Source: JANWHZ01 sp035758575
Lineage (GTDB): Bacteria > Patescibacteriota > Saccharimonadia > Saccharimonadales > UBA4665
NCBI GenBank assembly: GCA_035758575.1
Contig: DASTXH010000031.1
Span: forward strand, 97,719-161,718
Direction of reading: 5' to 3'
Length of the DNA: 64,000 nt
Shown here: piece after piece, positions 1-8,262 of the stretch
How the letters are laid out: each line of letters starts with the position of its first letter
Numbering within the stretch: the stretch's first letter is position 1
The notes under the pieces: generated by a model
Told to the model about the DNA's origin: nothing
The model's input: the letters and a program-made list of their open reading frames with translations, nothing else
Database searches by the model: none
Translations under genes and position numbers: made by a program

Positions 1-2405
1 CGCAGAGTGTTATCGGGACCGCGACCGGCAAAAACGTCGCCCGGGATAGCTTGGGTAAGTTTAACCCGCTATTTTATCTGGCTTATTCAGCGACTCATCG
101 CGAAAACTTCAATATGGTGTACCGCTTGGACGCGGTAGATGCTTATCAGCAGCAATTAGTTAAGAAGATCTCCGTTAAGGGTATCTCAATTCGTGGCACG
201 ACCGCTACCAACGGTTATCTATACCTACAGCGCATCAACGTCTACCCAAACAAGAGCCCATCGGCGACGGTGGTATTCGAGTACAATGCCAATTCAGGCG
301 CAGGCCTCGGCAAGAAGGTAAAAACATTCGTTCACGGCGATAACATTTACGACCATTCTGGCGAAATCGAAGCATATCGTGATGGTTTCACGATTGCCGA
401 GATAAACGCCCGTGATAGCTTTGTGGAGTTCACGAACGGTCTAAGACTCGAGCAGGGCCAAGTAGTCGGCGATAGTAGCGAGGAAGACATCCGCAGGATT
501 CAGATTCGCGAAACAATCATGAGCCACCTTGAAAAAGAGCGCGCGCTATACAAAAAAGGCATCAAGGTATTGTCGCTGTTCTTTATCGACGAGGTCGCCA
601 AATACAAATACTACGACGAATCTGGCGAGCAAAAAGGCGCGTATGCTCACGTGTTTGAAGAAGAATACAAGAACGCCATCGATTTGTTCTTCCGGCAATT
701 GCCCGTCGAGAAGGATACCGATTATCGTACATTCCTAGAACGTGACGATGTGGCGCGTATTCATGCGGGGTACTTCTCGGTAGACAAGAAAGGTCGCGCC
801 GTAGATAGCGGCGTGAAGCGCGGCGAGAGTGAATCCGCAGATGTTGATGCTTACGATCTTATTATGAAAAATAAGGAGCGCCTGCTTAGCCATGAGGAGC
901 CAGTGCGCTTCATATTTAGCCACACGGCTCTACGCGAAGGCTGGGATAACCCGAACGTATTCCAGATATGCACGCTGCGTATGAGTAGCGGGGACATTAA
1001 GAAGCGCCAAGAAATCGGCCGTGGACTTCGCTTGAGTGTCAACGAAGACGGTGAACGTATGGACGCCGAGGTGCTTGGCGCGCATGGCGTTCACGATGTG
1101 AATGTCCTGACGGTCATCGCTAATGAAAGTTATGAAGAATTTGCCAAGGCGCTCCAAGATGAGTTCTATGAAGTTATCAAAAACCGTCCCAAGGACATCA
1201 CCGAGGAGCTATTTGAAGGCCAAGTATGGGTTGATGCGTCTGGCAACGAGATAGAGATTGATGGTCGCAACGCGGCTCGTCTATTTGTCCGACTTGAGGA
1301 TTCTGGGCTAGTGGCAGGCGGCCAACTTACTGATATTTTCCATGATATGTCACCAGACCTTCGCGCCCAAAAATTTAGTGAAATACTATCAGCAGTCGAT
1401 CCGGCTCTTGCAGCTTATACAGAAAATGCGCTTCAGCTCGTAGAGTCCGTATTTGATGCCAAGAAAAACCCGATGGTTACGGACGACCGCAAGAGGGCGG
1501 CGCTCAACCTCAATCAAGAAAAGTTTGCCAGCAAAGAGTTTAAGAACCTGTGGGCGAAGATCAACACCAAGACTTACTACACCGTGTCATTCAACGAGCA
1601 AAAGCTCATAGATTCGTGCGTTCGAGCGCTCAATAGCAGGTTGCGCGTATCCAAGACGCATGTCGTCATCACCGAGGGCTACTTAAAAGCCACGAAGCAA
1701 GACCAAAGCCCTGAGATGAAGAAGCTGATCGGGCGTGAAGTGGCATTAGAGGAAATTGCTGCAAGCGGCGCTACATTTGACCTAGTTGGTGAGATTGCCT
1801 CCGCGACGCGGTTGACCCGCAAGACTGCAGCAACTATTCTGCAGAGTATTGAGCCTGACGTATTCAAGCGATTCGCAACCAATCCAGAAGACTTTATACG
1901 GGAAGCAATCAAGCTCATTGATGAGCAAAAAGCCAGTACTATCATCGAGCACATCACCTACGACAAACTTGAAGAAAGCTGGAATGCCGAGGAGATCTTT
2001 GTCGATCCTACAATCACGGGTGAGTATGGCAGTAACGTCGTGGATGCAAAAAAGCACCTGTTCGACAAGCTGCGCTACGACTCGACGATCGAAAAAGATT
2101 TTGCCGGCGAGTTAGACGTTGCCGATAGCGTTGAACTCTATGTGAAGCTGCCGAGCGGTTTTTATATCAACACACCGATGGGCAAATATAACCCAGATTG
2201 GGCTATTACATTCAAAGAAGGCTCGGTGAAGCACATCTACTTTGTGGCTGAGACCAAGGGCGATACAAGCGACATCCAACTCCGTGAAGTCGAAAAGGCG
2301 AAGATCGAATGCGCTCGCCGCCACTTCTCCGTCATTAGTAGCGGAAATGTGAAGTACAGTGCCGTTAGTTCATACACGGAGCTTCTTACGCTTGTGAATG
2401 CTTGA
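1..2405 (+). CDS. Type III restriction enzyme, R (helicase-nuclease) subunit, 5'-truncated by window edge
   Basis: The reading frame is open from base 3, so the true start lies upstream of the window. The protein would cut DNA after ATP-driven translocation in a type III restriction-modification system. Its early part carries the SF2 helicase C-terminal half, with FIFSHTALREGWDNPN (motif V region) followed by QEIGRGLRL (motif VI), around bases 905-1035. A PD-(D/E)xK nuclease core sits near the C-terminus: NPDW around base 2193 and AETKGD about 18 residues later. The partner methyltransferase (Mod) would be expected upstream and is not visible here. The fold assignment is confident; the type III assignment rests on helicase-then-nuclease order and the ARDSLGKFNP region. 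Confidence 0.88.
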   Translation, partial: QSVIGTATGKNVARDSLGKFNPLFYLAYSATHRENFNMVYRLDAVDAYQQQLVKKISVKGISIRGTTATNGYLYLQRINVYPNKSPSATVVFEYNANSGAGLGKKVKTFVHGDNIYDHSGEIEAYRDGFTIAEINARDSFVEFTNGLRLEQGQVVGDSSEEDIRRIQIRETIMSHLEKERALYKKGIKVLSLFFIDEVAKYKYYDESGEQKGAYAHVFEEEYKNAIDLFFRQLPVEKDTDYRTFLERDDVARIHAGYFSVDKKGRAVDSGVKRGESESADVDAYDLIMKNKERLLSHEEPVRFIFSHTALREGWDNPNVFQICTLRMSSGDIKKRQEIGRGLRLSVNEDGERMDAEVLGAHGVHDVNVLTVIANESYEEFAKALQDEFYEVIKNRPKDITEELFEGQVWVDASGNEIEIDGRNAARLFVRLEDSGLVAGGQLTDIFHDMSPDLRAQKFSEILSAVDPALAAYTENALQLVESVFDAKKNPMVTDDRKRAALNLNQEKFASKEFKNLWAKINTKTYYTVSFNEQKLIDSCVRALNSRLRVSKTHVVITEGYLKATKQDQSPEMKKLIGREVALEEIAASGATFDLVGEIASATRLTRKTAATILQSIEPDVFKRFATNPEDFIREAIKLIDEQKASTIIEHITYDKLEESWNAEEIFVDPTITGEYGSNVVDAKKHLFDKLRYDSTIEKDFAGELDVADSVELYVKLPSGFYINTPMGKYNPDWAITFKEGSVKHIYFVAETKGDTSDIQLREVEKAKIECARRHFSVISSGNVKYSAVSSYTELLTLVNA

Positions 2406-2514
2406 GTATGAATATCCACCTCGACATCGACAGAACGAGTCATAGAGCCCCCTACTAAGTTTAGGCCTATGCGGGAATTTCAGGATGTTGACGGATGGGC
2501 ACATGCACATCTAG

Positions 2515-2520
2515 TATACT
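2515..2520 (+). promoter_or_regulatory. -10 box TATACT, leaderless-type promoter
   Basis: TATACT ends 6 nt before the ATG at 2527, so transcription would begin at or next to the start codon. A TTGACG at 2488-2493 is too far away (21 nt) to be a convincing -35. Confidence 0.6.
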
Positions 2521-2526
2521 AGCATC

Positions 2527-2958
2527 ATGATAATCCACACGTTCCGCATAAAGCCAGGTAATGATCTTAAGGCAAAAATAGAGCAATTCGTTCAGGCACA
2601 CAATATCCGAGCCGGATTTGTTATTACATGCGTTGGCGGCGTCAATAAGGCCGTGCTGCGTTCAGCGGACATAGCCCCGAACAAACAGGATTTACTGACC
2701 TTCCAGGGGAAGAACGATAATAACTTCGAGATAACATCACTCGTAGGCACCGTAAGCGTCAACGGCTCGCACCTCCATATGTCGATAGCGGATACTGCAG
2801 GCAACGGCTTCGGCGGACATCTGAAAGAGGGCACCATAGTCTATCCTACGGCCGAAATAGTACTGGGCGAACACGAGCAGGTAACATATACTCGGGAGCT
2901 TGATGAGACGACTGGCTATAACGAGTTAGTCGTTAGCGTACGGCAGCCAGCCGATTAG
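2527..2958 (+). CDS. PPC/DUF296 domain protein (PD1-like)
   Basis: This 143-residue protein is essentially one PPC (DUF296) domain, the fold of plant AT-hook PPC proteins and stand-alone bacterial homologues. Visible family features are the N-terminal MIIHTFRIKPGNDL strand, the central VTCVGGVNKAVLR, and the conserved SHLHMSIAD followed by GGHLKEGTIVYPTAEIVL. Bacterial single-domain PPC proteins are small soluble trimers of poorly known function, so no specific role is claimed. No Shine-Dalgarno site is seen; a -10 box lies 6 nt before the ATG. It appears to be a single-gene unit between the restriction gene and a flavin reductase. Confidence 0.82.
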   Translation: MIIHTFRIKPGNDLKAKIEQFVQAHNIRAGFVITCVGGVNKAVLRSADIAPNKQDLLTFQGKNDNNFEITSLVGTVSVNGSHLHMSIADTAGNGFGGHLKEGTIVYPTAEIVLGEHEQVTYTRELDETTGYNELVVSVRQPAD

Positions 2959-3005
2959 CACGCCGGACACGCGGCGAGAGCCTGCCTGTTGCCGCGGAAA
3001 ACTGC

Positions 3006-3011
3006 TACACT
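3006..3011 (+). promoter_or_regulatory. Extended -10 box TGC-TACACT
   Basis: TGC (3003-3005) precedes TACACT, which ends 7 nt before the ATG at 3019. The arrangement matches many other starts in the window. Confidence 0.5.
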
Positions 3012-3018
3012 AGAGGTA

Positions 3019-3579
3019 ATGAATAATATAGACATCATCGCGTTATCCGGCAGCTTGCGGGAGGGATCCTATACCACAAAGCTGGTGCGCGCCTTTGCCG
3101 CAATAGCGCCGGCAGGCATAAGCATTGAGTTAGTCGACATCAGCCAACTGCCGCTCATTAACGAAGACCTAGAAACCGACCTGCCCGAACCTGTTCGTAT
3201 GCTGCGCGGGCGTGTTCGGCGGGCAGACGCCGTCTTGCTGGCAACGCCGGAATATAACCGCTCCTATTCGCCGGTAGTGAAGAATGCGCTGGATTGGGCG
3301 TCTCGTCCAAGTGACCAAAGCTGCTGGAACGGCAAACCCGCAGCAATCGTTGGCTGTACACCCTATACCCTTGGTGCCTTTGGCGCGCAGCACCATCTGC
3401 GCCAGGTGCTGACATATCTAAACATGCCGACCCTGCAGCAGCCAGAGTTCTATCTATCGCTCATCGCCGAAAAAATGGACGACCAGGGCGTCATCACCGA
3501 CCCCGATACCCGTGAACATATAAAAAAGTTCCTGCAAGCATTTATTGCCTGGATTCACCTGATTAACGCCACTAAGTAG
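3019..3579 (+). CDS. NADPH-dependent FMN reductase (flavodoxin-like)
   Basis: A 186-residue flavodoxin-fold reductase that would use NAD(P)H to reduce FMN, or act as an azo/quinone/chromate-type reductase, in the cytoplasm. The N-terminus IIALSGSLREGSYTTKL is the phosphate-binding loop (GSLRxGS) of the family. LLATPEYNRSYSPVVKNALDWASRP is the isoalloxazine-binding region (PEYN...KNALDW). The ATG at 3019 is preferred over an in-frame TTG at 2989 because it places the GSLR loop at the usual distance and sits just after an extended -10. Substrate specificity cannot be read from sequence. Confidence 0.9.
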   Translation: MNNIDIIALSGSLREGSYTTKLVRAFAAIAPAGISIELVDISQLPLINEDLETDLPEPVRMLRGRVRRADAVLLATPEYNRSYSPVVKNALDWASRPSDQSCWNGKPAAIVGCTPYTLGAFGAQHHLRQVLTYLNMPTLQQPEFYLSLIAEKMDDQGVITDPDTREHIKKFLQAFIAWIHLINATK

Positions 3580-3827
3580 ACCTTAGGCCGACGACGCTCA
3601 TTTTGTACTCATGCTGGATTTACCAGCAAATGCAGTATTTTCGAATAAGGATGCCGCCGGAGCCGCACACCTCCTGAGCTTGCCCGTACAGCTCTCGCCA
3701 ATCTCATCAAAGCTAATGCCGGTCCACGTTAAACGCCGCGATGGCTCAACCAGCCGCTCTAAATATTTGCAATGCCAGTTCTACGCCTCCTACGCCGAAC
3801 AGCCTTGTGGTCAAGCGCCGCTTCCGC

Positions 3828-3833
3828 GATACT
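3828..3833 (+). promoter_or_regulatory. Weak -10-like box GATACT
   Basis: GATACT ends 6 nt before the ATG at 3840. It resembles the leaderless pattern of this window but has a non-consensus first base. Confidence 0.3.
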
Positions 3834-3839
3834 GTATGT

Positions 3840-4436
3840 ATGGCTTTCCGCATCCGCCCCTCGCTGCGAAACATCAACCATATACTTTTTACCTGCATCA
3901 TCCTGATTGATGCGTATATTATCCTGATTCCATTCCTTCCCGCGGTAACTTCGCGGCCGGCGGCAGCACAATCGCCCAAAGCCGCGCCGTACGTGCAGCA
4001 GCTGCAGGCACCGCACACTACGGCTGATACCGACCAGCCGAACCAGCTGATCATCCCTGGTATGCAGCTGGATCAACAGATATACGAGGGTACCGATACC
4101 TACGCCGAGCTCGCCAAGGGCGTGTGGCACTGGCCGGGCAGCAGCACGCCGGACAAAGGCAGCAATACGGTACTCCTTGGCCATCGTTTTACCTACACCA
4201 ACCCGCGCGGTGTTTTCTATTTCCTGAACACTGTAAAAGTGGGGGACGAGATAGGCGTTATATGGCATAACGTCACGTACACCTACATGGTTGACACCAT
4301 ACAGGTAGTGCCGCCGACCCAGACGGACATCCTGGACTCAACAAGCAAGCCCACCCTGACCGTCTACACCTGCACGCCGACGTGGTGGCCGAAAGACCGC
4401 CTGGTAGTTGTTTCACATCTGGAGAAAACATCGTGA
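3840..4436 (+). CDS. Sortase (class E-like transpeptidase)
   Basis: A membrane-anchored cysteine transpeptidase that attaches surface proteins to the cell wall. From the ATG at 3840 it has 198 residues: a signal anchor at about 12-32, a Ser/Pro/Gln-rich linker, then the sortase beta-barrel. The catalytic triad is visible: His115 in LLGHRF, Cys178 in VYTCTP and Arg187 in PKDRL. An in-frame ATG at 3741 would add 33 non-hydrophobic residues and is less likely. The divergent neighbour at 4600-5559 ends in LADTG, the kind of LAxTG signal known for class E sortases, so it is the probable substrate. A 34-residue peptide gene overlaps its stop. Confidence 0.88.
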   Translation: MAFRIRPSLRNINHILFTCIILIDAYIILIPFLPAVTSRPAAAQSPKAAPYVQQLQAPHTTADTDQPNQLIIPGMQLDQQIYEGTDTYAELAKGVWHWPGSSTPDKGSNTVLLGHRFTYTNPRGVFYFLNTVKVGDEIGVIWHNVTYTYMVDTIQVVPPTQTDILDSTSKPTLTVYTCTPTWWPKDRLVVVSHLEKTS

Positions 4437-4537
4437 ACGAGAAGGTAAAACTGGCTGTATTGCTGCTTATCCTGGCCGCCAGCATCAGTCTGGCATGGTA
4501 TGTCAGCCACGCGGCAACGGCCGCACTTATTCCATAG
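4433..4537 (+). CDS. Small single-membrane-segment peptide, translationally coupled to sortase
   Basis: A 34-residue open frame begins with GTG overlapping the sortase stop (GTGA) and ends with TAG at 4535-4537, just before a terminator. A GGAG lies about 8 nt upstream inside the sortase gene. The peptide begins VNEKVKLAVLLLILAASI, giving one clear hydrophobic helix and a short polar tail. Position, coupling and composition make it a plausible real small protein. No family is recognised; a sortase accessory or assembly factor is only a guess. Confidence 0.5.
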   Translation: MNEKVKLAVLLLILAASISLAWYVSHAATAALIP

Positions 4538-4548
4538 CAGCACATAGT

Positions 4549-4581
4549 AAAACAGCAGCGCCGAAGACACTGCTGTTTTTT
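4549..4581 (+). terminator. Rho-independent terminator, probably bidirectional
   Basis: A 10-bp stem (AAAACAGCAG at 4549-4558 with CTGCTGTTTT at 4570-4579) has an 11-nt loop and is followed by T residues. The A-rich 5' side would serve the convergent surface-protein gene as well. Confidence 0.75.
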
Positions 4582-4599
4582 GCGTACGGCTGCGCCGCG

Positions 4600-5559
4600 T
4601 TAGCGGACGAACAGTCGCCTTACTTTTGCAATGGCAGAGAAATTGGTTGCTGCCGCTGCGGCTGCCAGCATCAACGCGCCGGCGGTTGGTACCAGGGCAC
4701 TAGCGCCTGTATCTGCCAGGGTTGCTTGGGTGGTGACGGCTGGTACGGTGGGGGTGGTTGGCGTTACGTCACCCGCGCCGCGGCCTGGTGTTGCTGAGCA
4801 AGTAGTGGCAGTATGCAGATAGATCTTGCCATAGATCAGCTGCGCGCCCTGGCCGCCATACGAAACGGTGGTGACCTCGGGAGCGTAGTAAAGATCAAGC
4901 TGGTAGTCGGTGCAGGCATTGGGTACGCTCACCGTCAATGTCTGGCTGCCGGTCGTGCCTTGCTTCAAGACAGCTTCCGTGTTGGCGAACAGCTGCTGCG
5001 GTACCGCACTGTCGTCGAAGACACCACTGCCATCGTAAGTGCCGGGCAGTGAATACGACGAGAAGTCTACGGTTACGTCGGCACACAACGGCGCGTTGTT
5101 GACAGTAGAGATGGTAACAACTCCCGTCTGCGACCACGTAAACTGGAGGTTGCTGCGGACGTAGCCGTCAACGCAGCCCTCGACTGGCTCGGTGCACGAC
5201 GTCGTGCTTACCGCAACCGTCTGGTCGGGCAGACCAGCCTGCGTAAATGTTACGCTCGGCGCTGCAGATGCTGCATCGTACTGAGTAGTGAGTGGTGTGA
5301 ACCCGTACTTCAGGGCGATGGTACCGCTGTGCGTTCCGTCGCTCCACTGTACGTTTGTGGTCATACTGTCCGGGTTTGGGTTACCGATGCGCCACTGCGC
5401 CGTACCCGCTGCGACATCACTACAAATCGCCGCGACCGTTACCGGCCGGGCCGCAGGGCTAGCGTCGGCATGGACGATGCCACCTGCCAGGGTAACAATA
5501 CTCAAAACGCTGAAACCGAATAACACGAACACACGAGAATGCAAAACATTCCTTAACAT
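4600..5559 (-). CDS. LADTG-anchored surface protein
   Basis: A 319-residue secreted protein. It starts MLRNVLHSRVFVLFGFSVLS and has a signal peptide ending near VHADA. The middle is Thr/Ser/Val-rich and beta-strand-like, with several cysteines (AAICSD, TTSCTE, PLCADV, PNACTD, TTCSAT). The C-terminus is a classic cell-wall sorting signal: TLADTG, a hydrophobic stretch rich in Ala and Leu, then the basic tail KVRRLFVR. The ATG at 5557-5559 is chosen because AAGGAG lies about 7 nt upstream. The sortase at 3840-4436, ending convergently, is its likely processing enzyme. No enzymatic domain is recognised. Confidence 0.82.
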   Translation of the reverse strand: MLRNVLHSRVFVLFGFSVLSIVTLAGGIVHADASPAARPVTVAAICSDVAAGTAQWRIGNPNPDSMTTNVQWSDGTHSGTIALKYGFTPLTTQYDAASAAPSVTFTQAGLPDQTVAVSTTSCTEPVEGCVDGYVRSNLQFTWSQTGVVTISTVNNAPLCADVTVDFSSYSLPGTYDGSGVFDDSAVPQQLFANTEAVLKQGTTGSQTLTVSVPNACTDYQLDLYYAPEVTTVSYGGQGAQLIYGKIYLHTATTCSATPGRGAGDVTPTTPTVPAVTTQATLADTGASALVPTAGALMLAAAAAATNFSAIAKVRRLFVR

Positions 5560-5787
5560 AATTCCACTCCTTTTCAAGTCAAAAGTATCACTTTCTTTGA
5601 AAAAAAGCAACATTATTTCAAAATATGCTTATGGTTGTTTGCTCAGGCGCGTCTTGTTTCCACGCCATGACGGCCCCTGATACGACGGGTTAAAACGAGG
5701 ATAAAACCATCGACAGAATTGGTAGTGACGCTTTAGGATCGATGCGCTACTCTATACGACAGAGCATATAAGGAGGAAATATTCCCG

Positions 5788-5997
5788 ATGGAATACGTAG
5801 TTTTGCAGGTTATACTAAAAGAGAAGTTAATCGGCTCGGGGTCGGGCAACCTTACCGAGCTTGAAAAAGTCATCAATAGTCAGGCGGCCAAGGGCTACAG
5901 GCTGCACACTATTTCAACTACGAGCGGCGGAAGCAAAGGCCTGCTGGGCGGCGACAGGATACAGGCGACAATGGTTTTCGAAAAAAGCCGCGCCTAA
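5788..5997 (+). CDS. DUF4177-type small protein
   Basis: A 69-residue protein with the DUF4177 pattern: an N-terminal strand MEYVVLQV, a helix around LTELEKVINSQAAKGYRLHTI, a loop, and a final strand TMVFEKSRA. Members are very small alpha/beta proteins of unknown function. A strong AAGGAGG lies about 9 nt before the ATG. Its stop overlaps by 4 nt the end of the convergent MBL-fold gene at 5994-6836, so the two genes probably share a terminator-free junction. The function is unknown. Confidence 0.72.
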   Translation: MEYVVLQVILKEKLIGSGSGNLTELEKVINSQAAKGYRLHTISTTSGGSKGLLGGDRIQATMVFEKSRA

Positions 5998-6836
5998 GAC
6001 GGATACGTCAGCGCCAGCCCCGAGCCTGCTTCTTGAATATTGGCGACCGCAGATAGGGCGATTTTCGACCGTAAGTCGGTACAGTGGCAGGGATGGAGAG
6101 CGGCAGGTGTATTCTGTGCAAAATACGCAACGGTACCATCCAGCACTTCCTGGTCGGGATTTTGTAAATGGAAGCCGCAAATTACATCGGCGATGCGCGT
6201 CTCGTTGCATATAGCTTTGGCGTACTCCAGCGTGTTGCATATGCCTCGGTGGGAACACGCGTTGCTAACCACGAGGCCATCGGCCGACTTGTAGGCAAGC
6301 GCTATTTCGTCCTCCATATAGTCATCTACGTCCTGCCCATCAACCCGGATCTGCTTGAAGGGCTGTCGCAGTTCAAAACTGTTCGATTTTGGGATACCTG
6401 GAAGACATACGAGCTTATCGGTCAGCCAAAGCGGCTCCTCTATACGCTGGACAATGAAGAACTGCGCCACCCGTTCTTCGTTCACCAAAGAACCGCTGCC
6501 GCCAAGATACGTGCGTGGACGGAAGTTGAAGGTCCGCGGATGCACCACAAGCGTGGGCATACGCATCGCACGCCCCTCCAGCGATGCCTGGCTGTACATT
6601 CTCAGCAATGGGTCCAACCCCCACATATGGTCGAGATGCCCGTGGGAAATAACGAGATAGTCCAAATCGAGCAGGCTTATACCCAATTTCTGAGCATTTT
6701 GCATGAAAACGTCCGAATAGCTGACGTCGTAGAGAATTCGCTTACCGTCGGCATCAATAAAATATGAAGCCCCCGGCTAACCCAGGAAATAATGGTCAAT
6801 AAACGTGTTGCTGTCTGCCAGAATGGTCAATTTCAT
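5994..6836 (-). pseudogene. MBL-fold metallo-hydrolase gene interrupted by an in-frame TAG
   Basis: Read from the ATG at 6836 the frame gives MKLTILADSNTFIDHYFLG, then TAG (6777-6779), then PGASYFIDADGKRILYDVSYSDVF and on to the metal motif SHGHLDH. Related MBL-fold hydrolases continue through this point, often with Glu after the Gly (FLGEPG), so GAG to TAG is the simplest change. Frames before and after the stop are identical. Translation could restart at the ATG at 6704, which keeps HxHxDH but loses the first strands. Possible readings are a true nonsense mutation, a sequencing error or suppression. The intact protein would be a zinc hydrolase of the cofactor-Ftp/FprA-unrelated, AdoMet-independent type; its substrate is unknown. 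Confidence 0.75.
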
Positions 6837-7042
6837 AGAGGCATAATACCATTTGTTTATTTACTTGCCAGCTTTTTTATTTAGGCTTTGACTGCTTGCT
6901 CAATGCCCATTGGACCGATGGGCTTATAGCCTTGTCAGTACGGTGGATGCAGCCGATCCAGCAACAGGGGCGGCGCACCCTAAATATATGCCGGCGGCAC
7001 CTTCACTGGTACAATGACATCAAGTAATAAAGGGACTACACC
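6837..7042. other. Intergenic region with a candidate -10 for the next gene
   Basis: No gene was recognised in this 206-nt gap. GGTACAAT at about 7008-7015, followed by AAGGGA before the GTG at 7043, may form the promoter and ribosome-binding site of the downstream gene. Confidence 0.4.
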
Positions 7043-7594
7043 GTGAAGAAGCCAGCCGTAGGGGTTATCGCATTGATCGTAGTTGCAGGTGCCGCAACCG
7101 CACTATTTCTTGTGTTCAGCCACAACAAAACGAAACCGAATGAATCAAGTAACACTAGTTATGCGGCAGTGGACGCATGCAGCATTATGACCAATAATGT
7201 GGCAAACCAAATCCTTGGTAATAGCGCTATACGCGCCACCACACCCGCAGATGCTGAGAGTACGAGCGATATTGCCTTTAGTAACTGCGCATACAGTGCT
7301 GGGCCTAATATCGATCCGCCACACATGGCCAGCCTGGCGGTCCGCAGCGCCAAAGATAGCGCCGGTGCCGCCAGTAACAAATCTGTATTTACCATTGCCG
7401 GCAGACCTGCGGGCGTGCAAACACTAACTGGCTACGGCGATGCAGCATATTGGGATCCCGGCATGGGGCAGCTGGACATCCTAAAAGGCAACAACTGGTA
7501 TATCGTGACCAACTACACGGGCACGAGCCCAGCGAACGGCATTGCAACACTAGCAATGGCCGAGCAACTAACACAGGCTATCACGCTGCAGTAG
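7043..7594 (+). CDS. Membrane-anchored extracytoplasmic protein, DUF3558-like
   Basis: A 183-residue protein with an N-terminal signal anchor (GVIALIVVAGAATALFLVF) and an external domain. The pattern DACSIMTNNVANQILG, a later cysteine (FSNCAY), and the ending WYIVTNYTGTS...ATLAMAEQLTQAI resembles the small secreted DUF3558-like proteins of Gram-positive bacteria. The resemblance is by pattern only. The two cysteines could form a disulfide. It begins with GTG preceded by AAGGGA. It stands alone between unrelated genes, and no function is assigned. Confidence 0.6.
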   Translation: MKKPAVGVIALIVVAGAATALFLVFSHNKTKPNESSNTSYAAVDACSIMTNNVANQILGNSAIRATTPADAESTSDIAFSNCAYSAGPNIDPPHMASLAVRSAKDSAGAASNKSVFTIAGRPAGVQTLTGYGDAAYWDPGMGQLDILKGNNWYIVTNYTGTSPANGIATLAMAEQLTQAITLQ

Positions 7595-7694
7595 CCAGCC
7601 GAGCCAGCTAAAACAGGTTCATCATCCCATCGCATGACGAATATATAGCGCTAATAATACTGGGCGGATTACCGTCAAGTAACAAGGAGGTATC

Positions 7695-8156
7695 ATGTCG
7701 TACATCGTTGATTTTACTCATGTCTCTACTATTGGCCTGGAATCGTCGCCGGTGGCCGCAGCATTAGCCGGTCTGCGCGCCAACGAAGCACGGTACTTTA
7801 TGAACAAATACCACCATGCGTTCACCACCATACCCGCCGCCGAAAGCGGCGACACGCTGGCATATGTAAACCATATTTTACAGACAGAACGGAACATCAG
7901 CTTTGCAGCCAAACCATTGGAAACCACGCGGTTCCGGGTAGAGAACATCGACTGGGCGTATGTATTTTACGAGGACGGGCTGTCGGTAAACGTCATGTAT
8001 ACCCTGAGCGACCCCAAGAAACGGGCGGTAGGTTTTAAGCTGTCGGAAGGCATGGAGATTCCCGCGGAGCTTGGAGCCTTTAAGTTTGCGCGGCAAAAAT
8101 CCAAGCTTGCCGGCACCATCCGGGGCTCATTCTTCGTCATCAAACACGAATACTAG
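7695..8156 (+). CDS. Hypothetical cytosolic protein
   Basis: A 153-residue soluble protein with an excellent Shine-Dalgarno site (AAGGAGG, about 6 nt before the ATG). It has no signal peptide or membrane segment. The sequence alternates short strands and helices (SYIVDFTHVSTIG at the start, TIRGSFFVIKHEY at the end) with no motif I recognise. Good codon structure, a strong ribosome-binding site and clean gene edges support it as real. The stop is about 100 nt upstream of the redox cassette, which has its own -10 box, so it is probably a separate unit. Confidence 0.65.
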   Translation: MSYIVDFTHVSTIGLESSPVAAALAGLRANEARYFMNKYHHAFTTIPAAESGDTLAYVNHILQTERNISFAAKPLETTRFRVENIDWAYVFYEDGLSVNVMYTLSDPKKRAVGFKLSEGMEIPAELGAFKFARQKSKLAGTIRGSFFVIKHEY

Positions 8157-8244
8157 ACAAAAGCTAGCGTACTACTGCAGAACAAAAGAGAGGCGCCGCC
8201 TGCGCGTGTTATCGCGATCATATAGCTACGGAAGCAGCTGCTGC

Positions 8245-8250
8245 TATACT
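8245..8250 (+). promoter_or_regulatory. Extended -10 box TGC-TATACT for the first redox cassette
   Basis: TGC-TATACT ends 12 nt before the ATG at 8263, implying a very short leader for the FNR-ApbE-ferric reductase operon. Confidence 0.6.
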
Positions 8251-8262
8251 AAGCATAACCAC

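Noticed and set aside
3611..3910. 99-residue plus-strand frame before the sortase
   Set aside because: It overlaps the sortase signal anchor in another frame, is Pro/His-rich with no ribosome-binding site or family, and ends inside the sortase gene.
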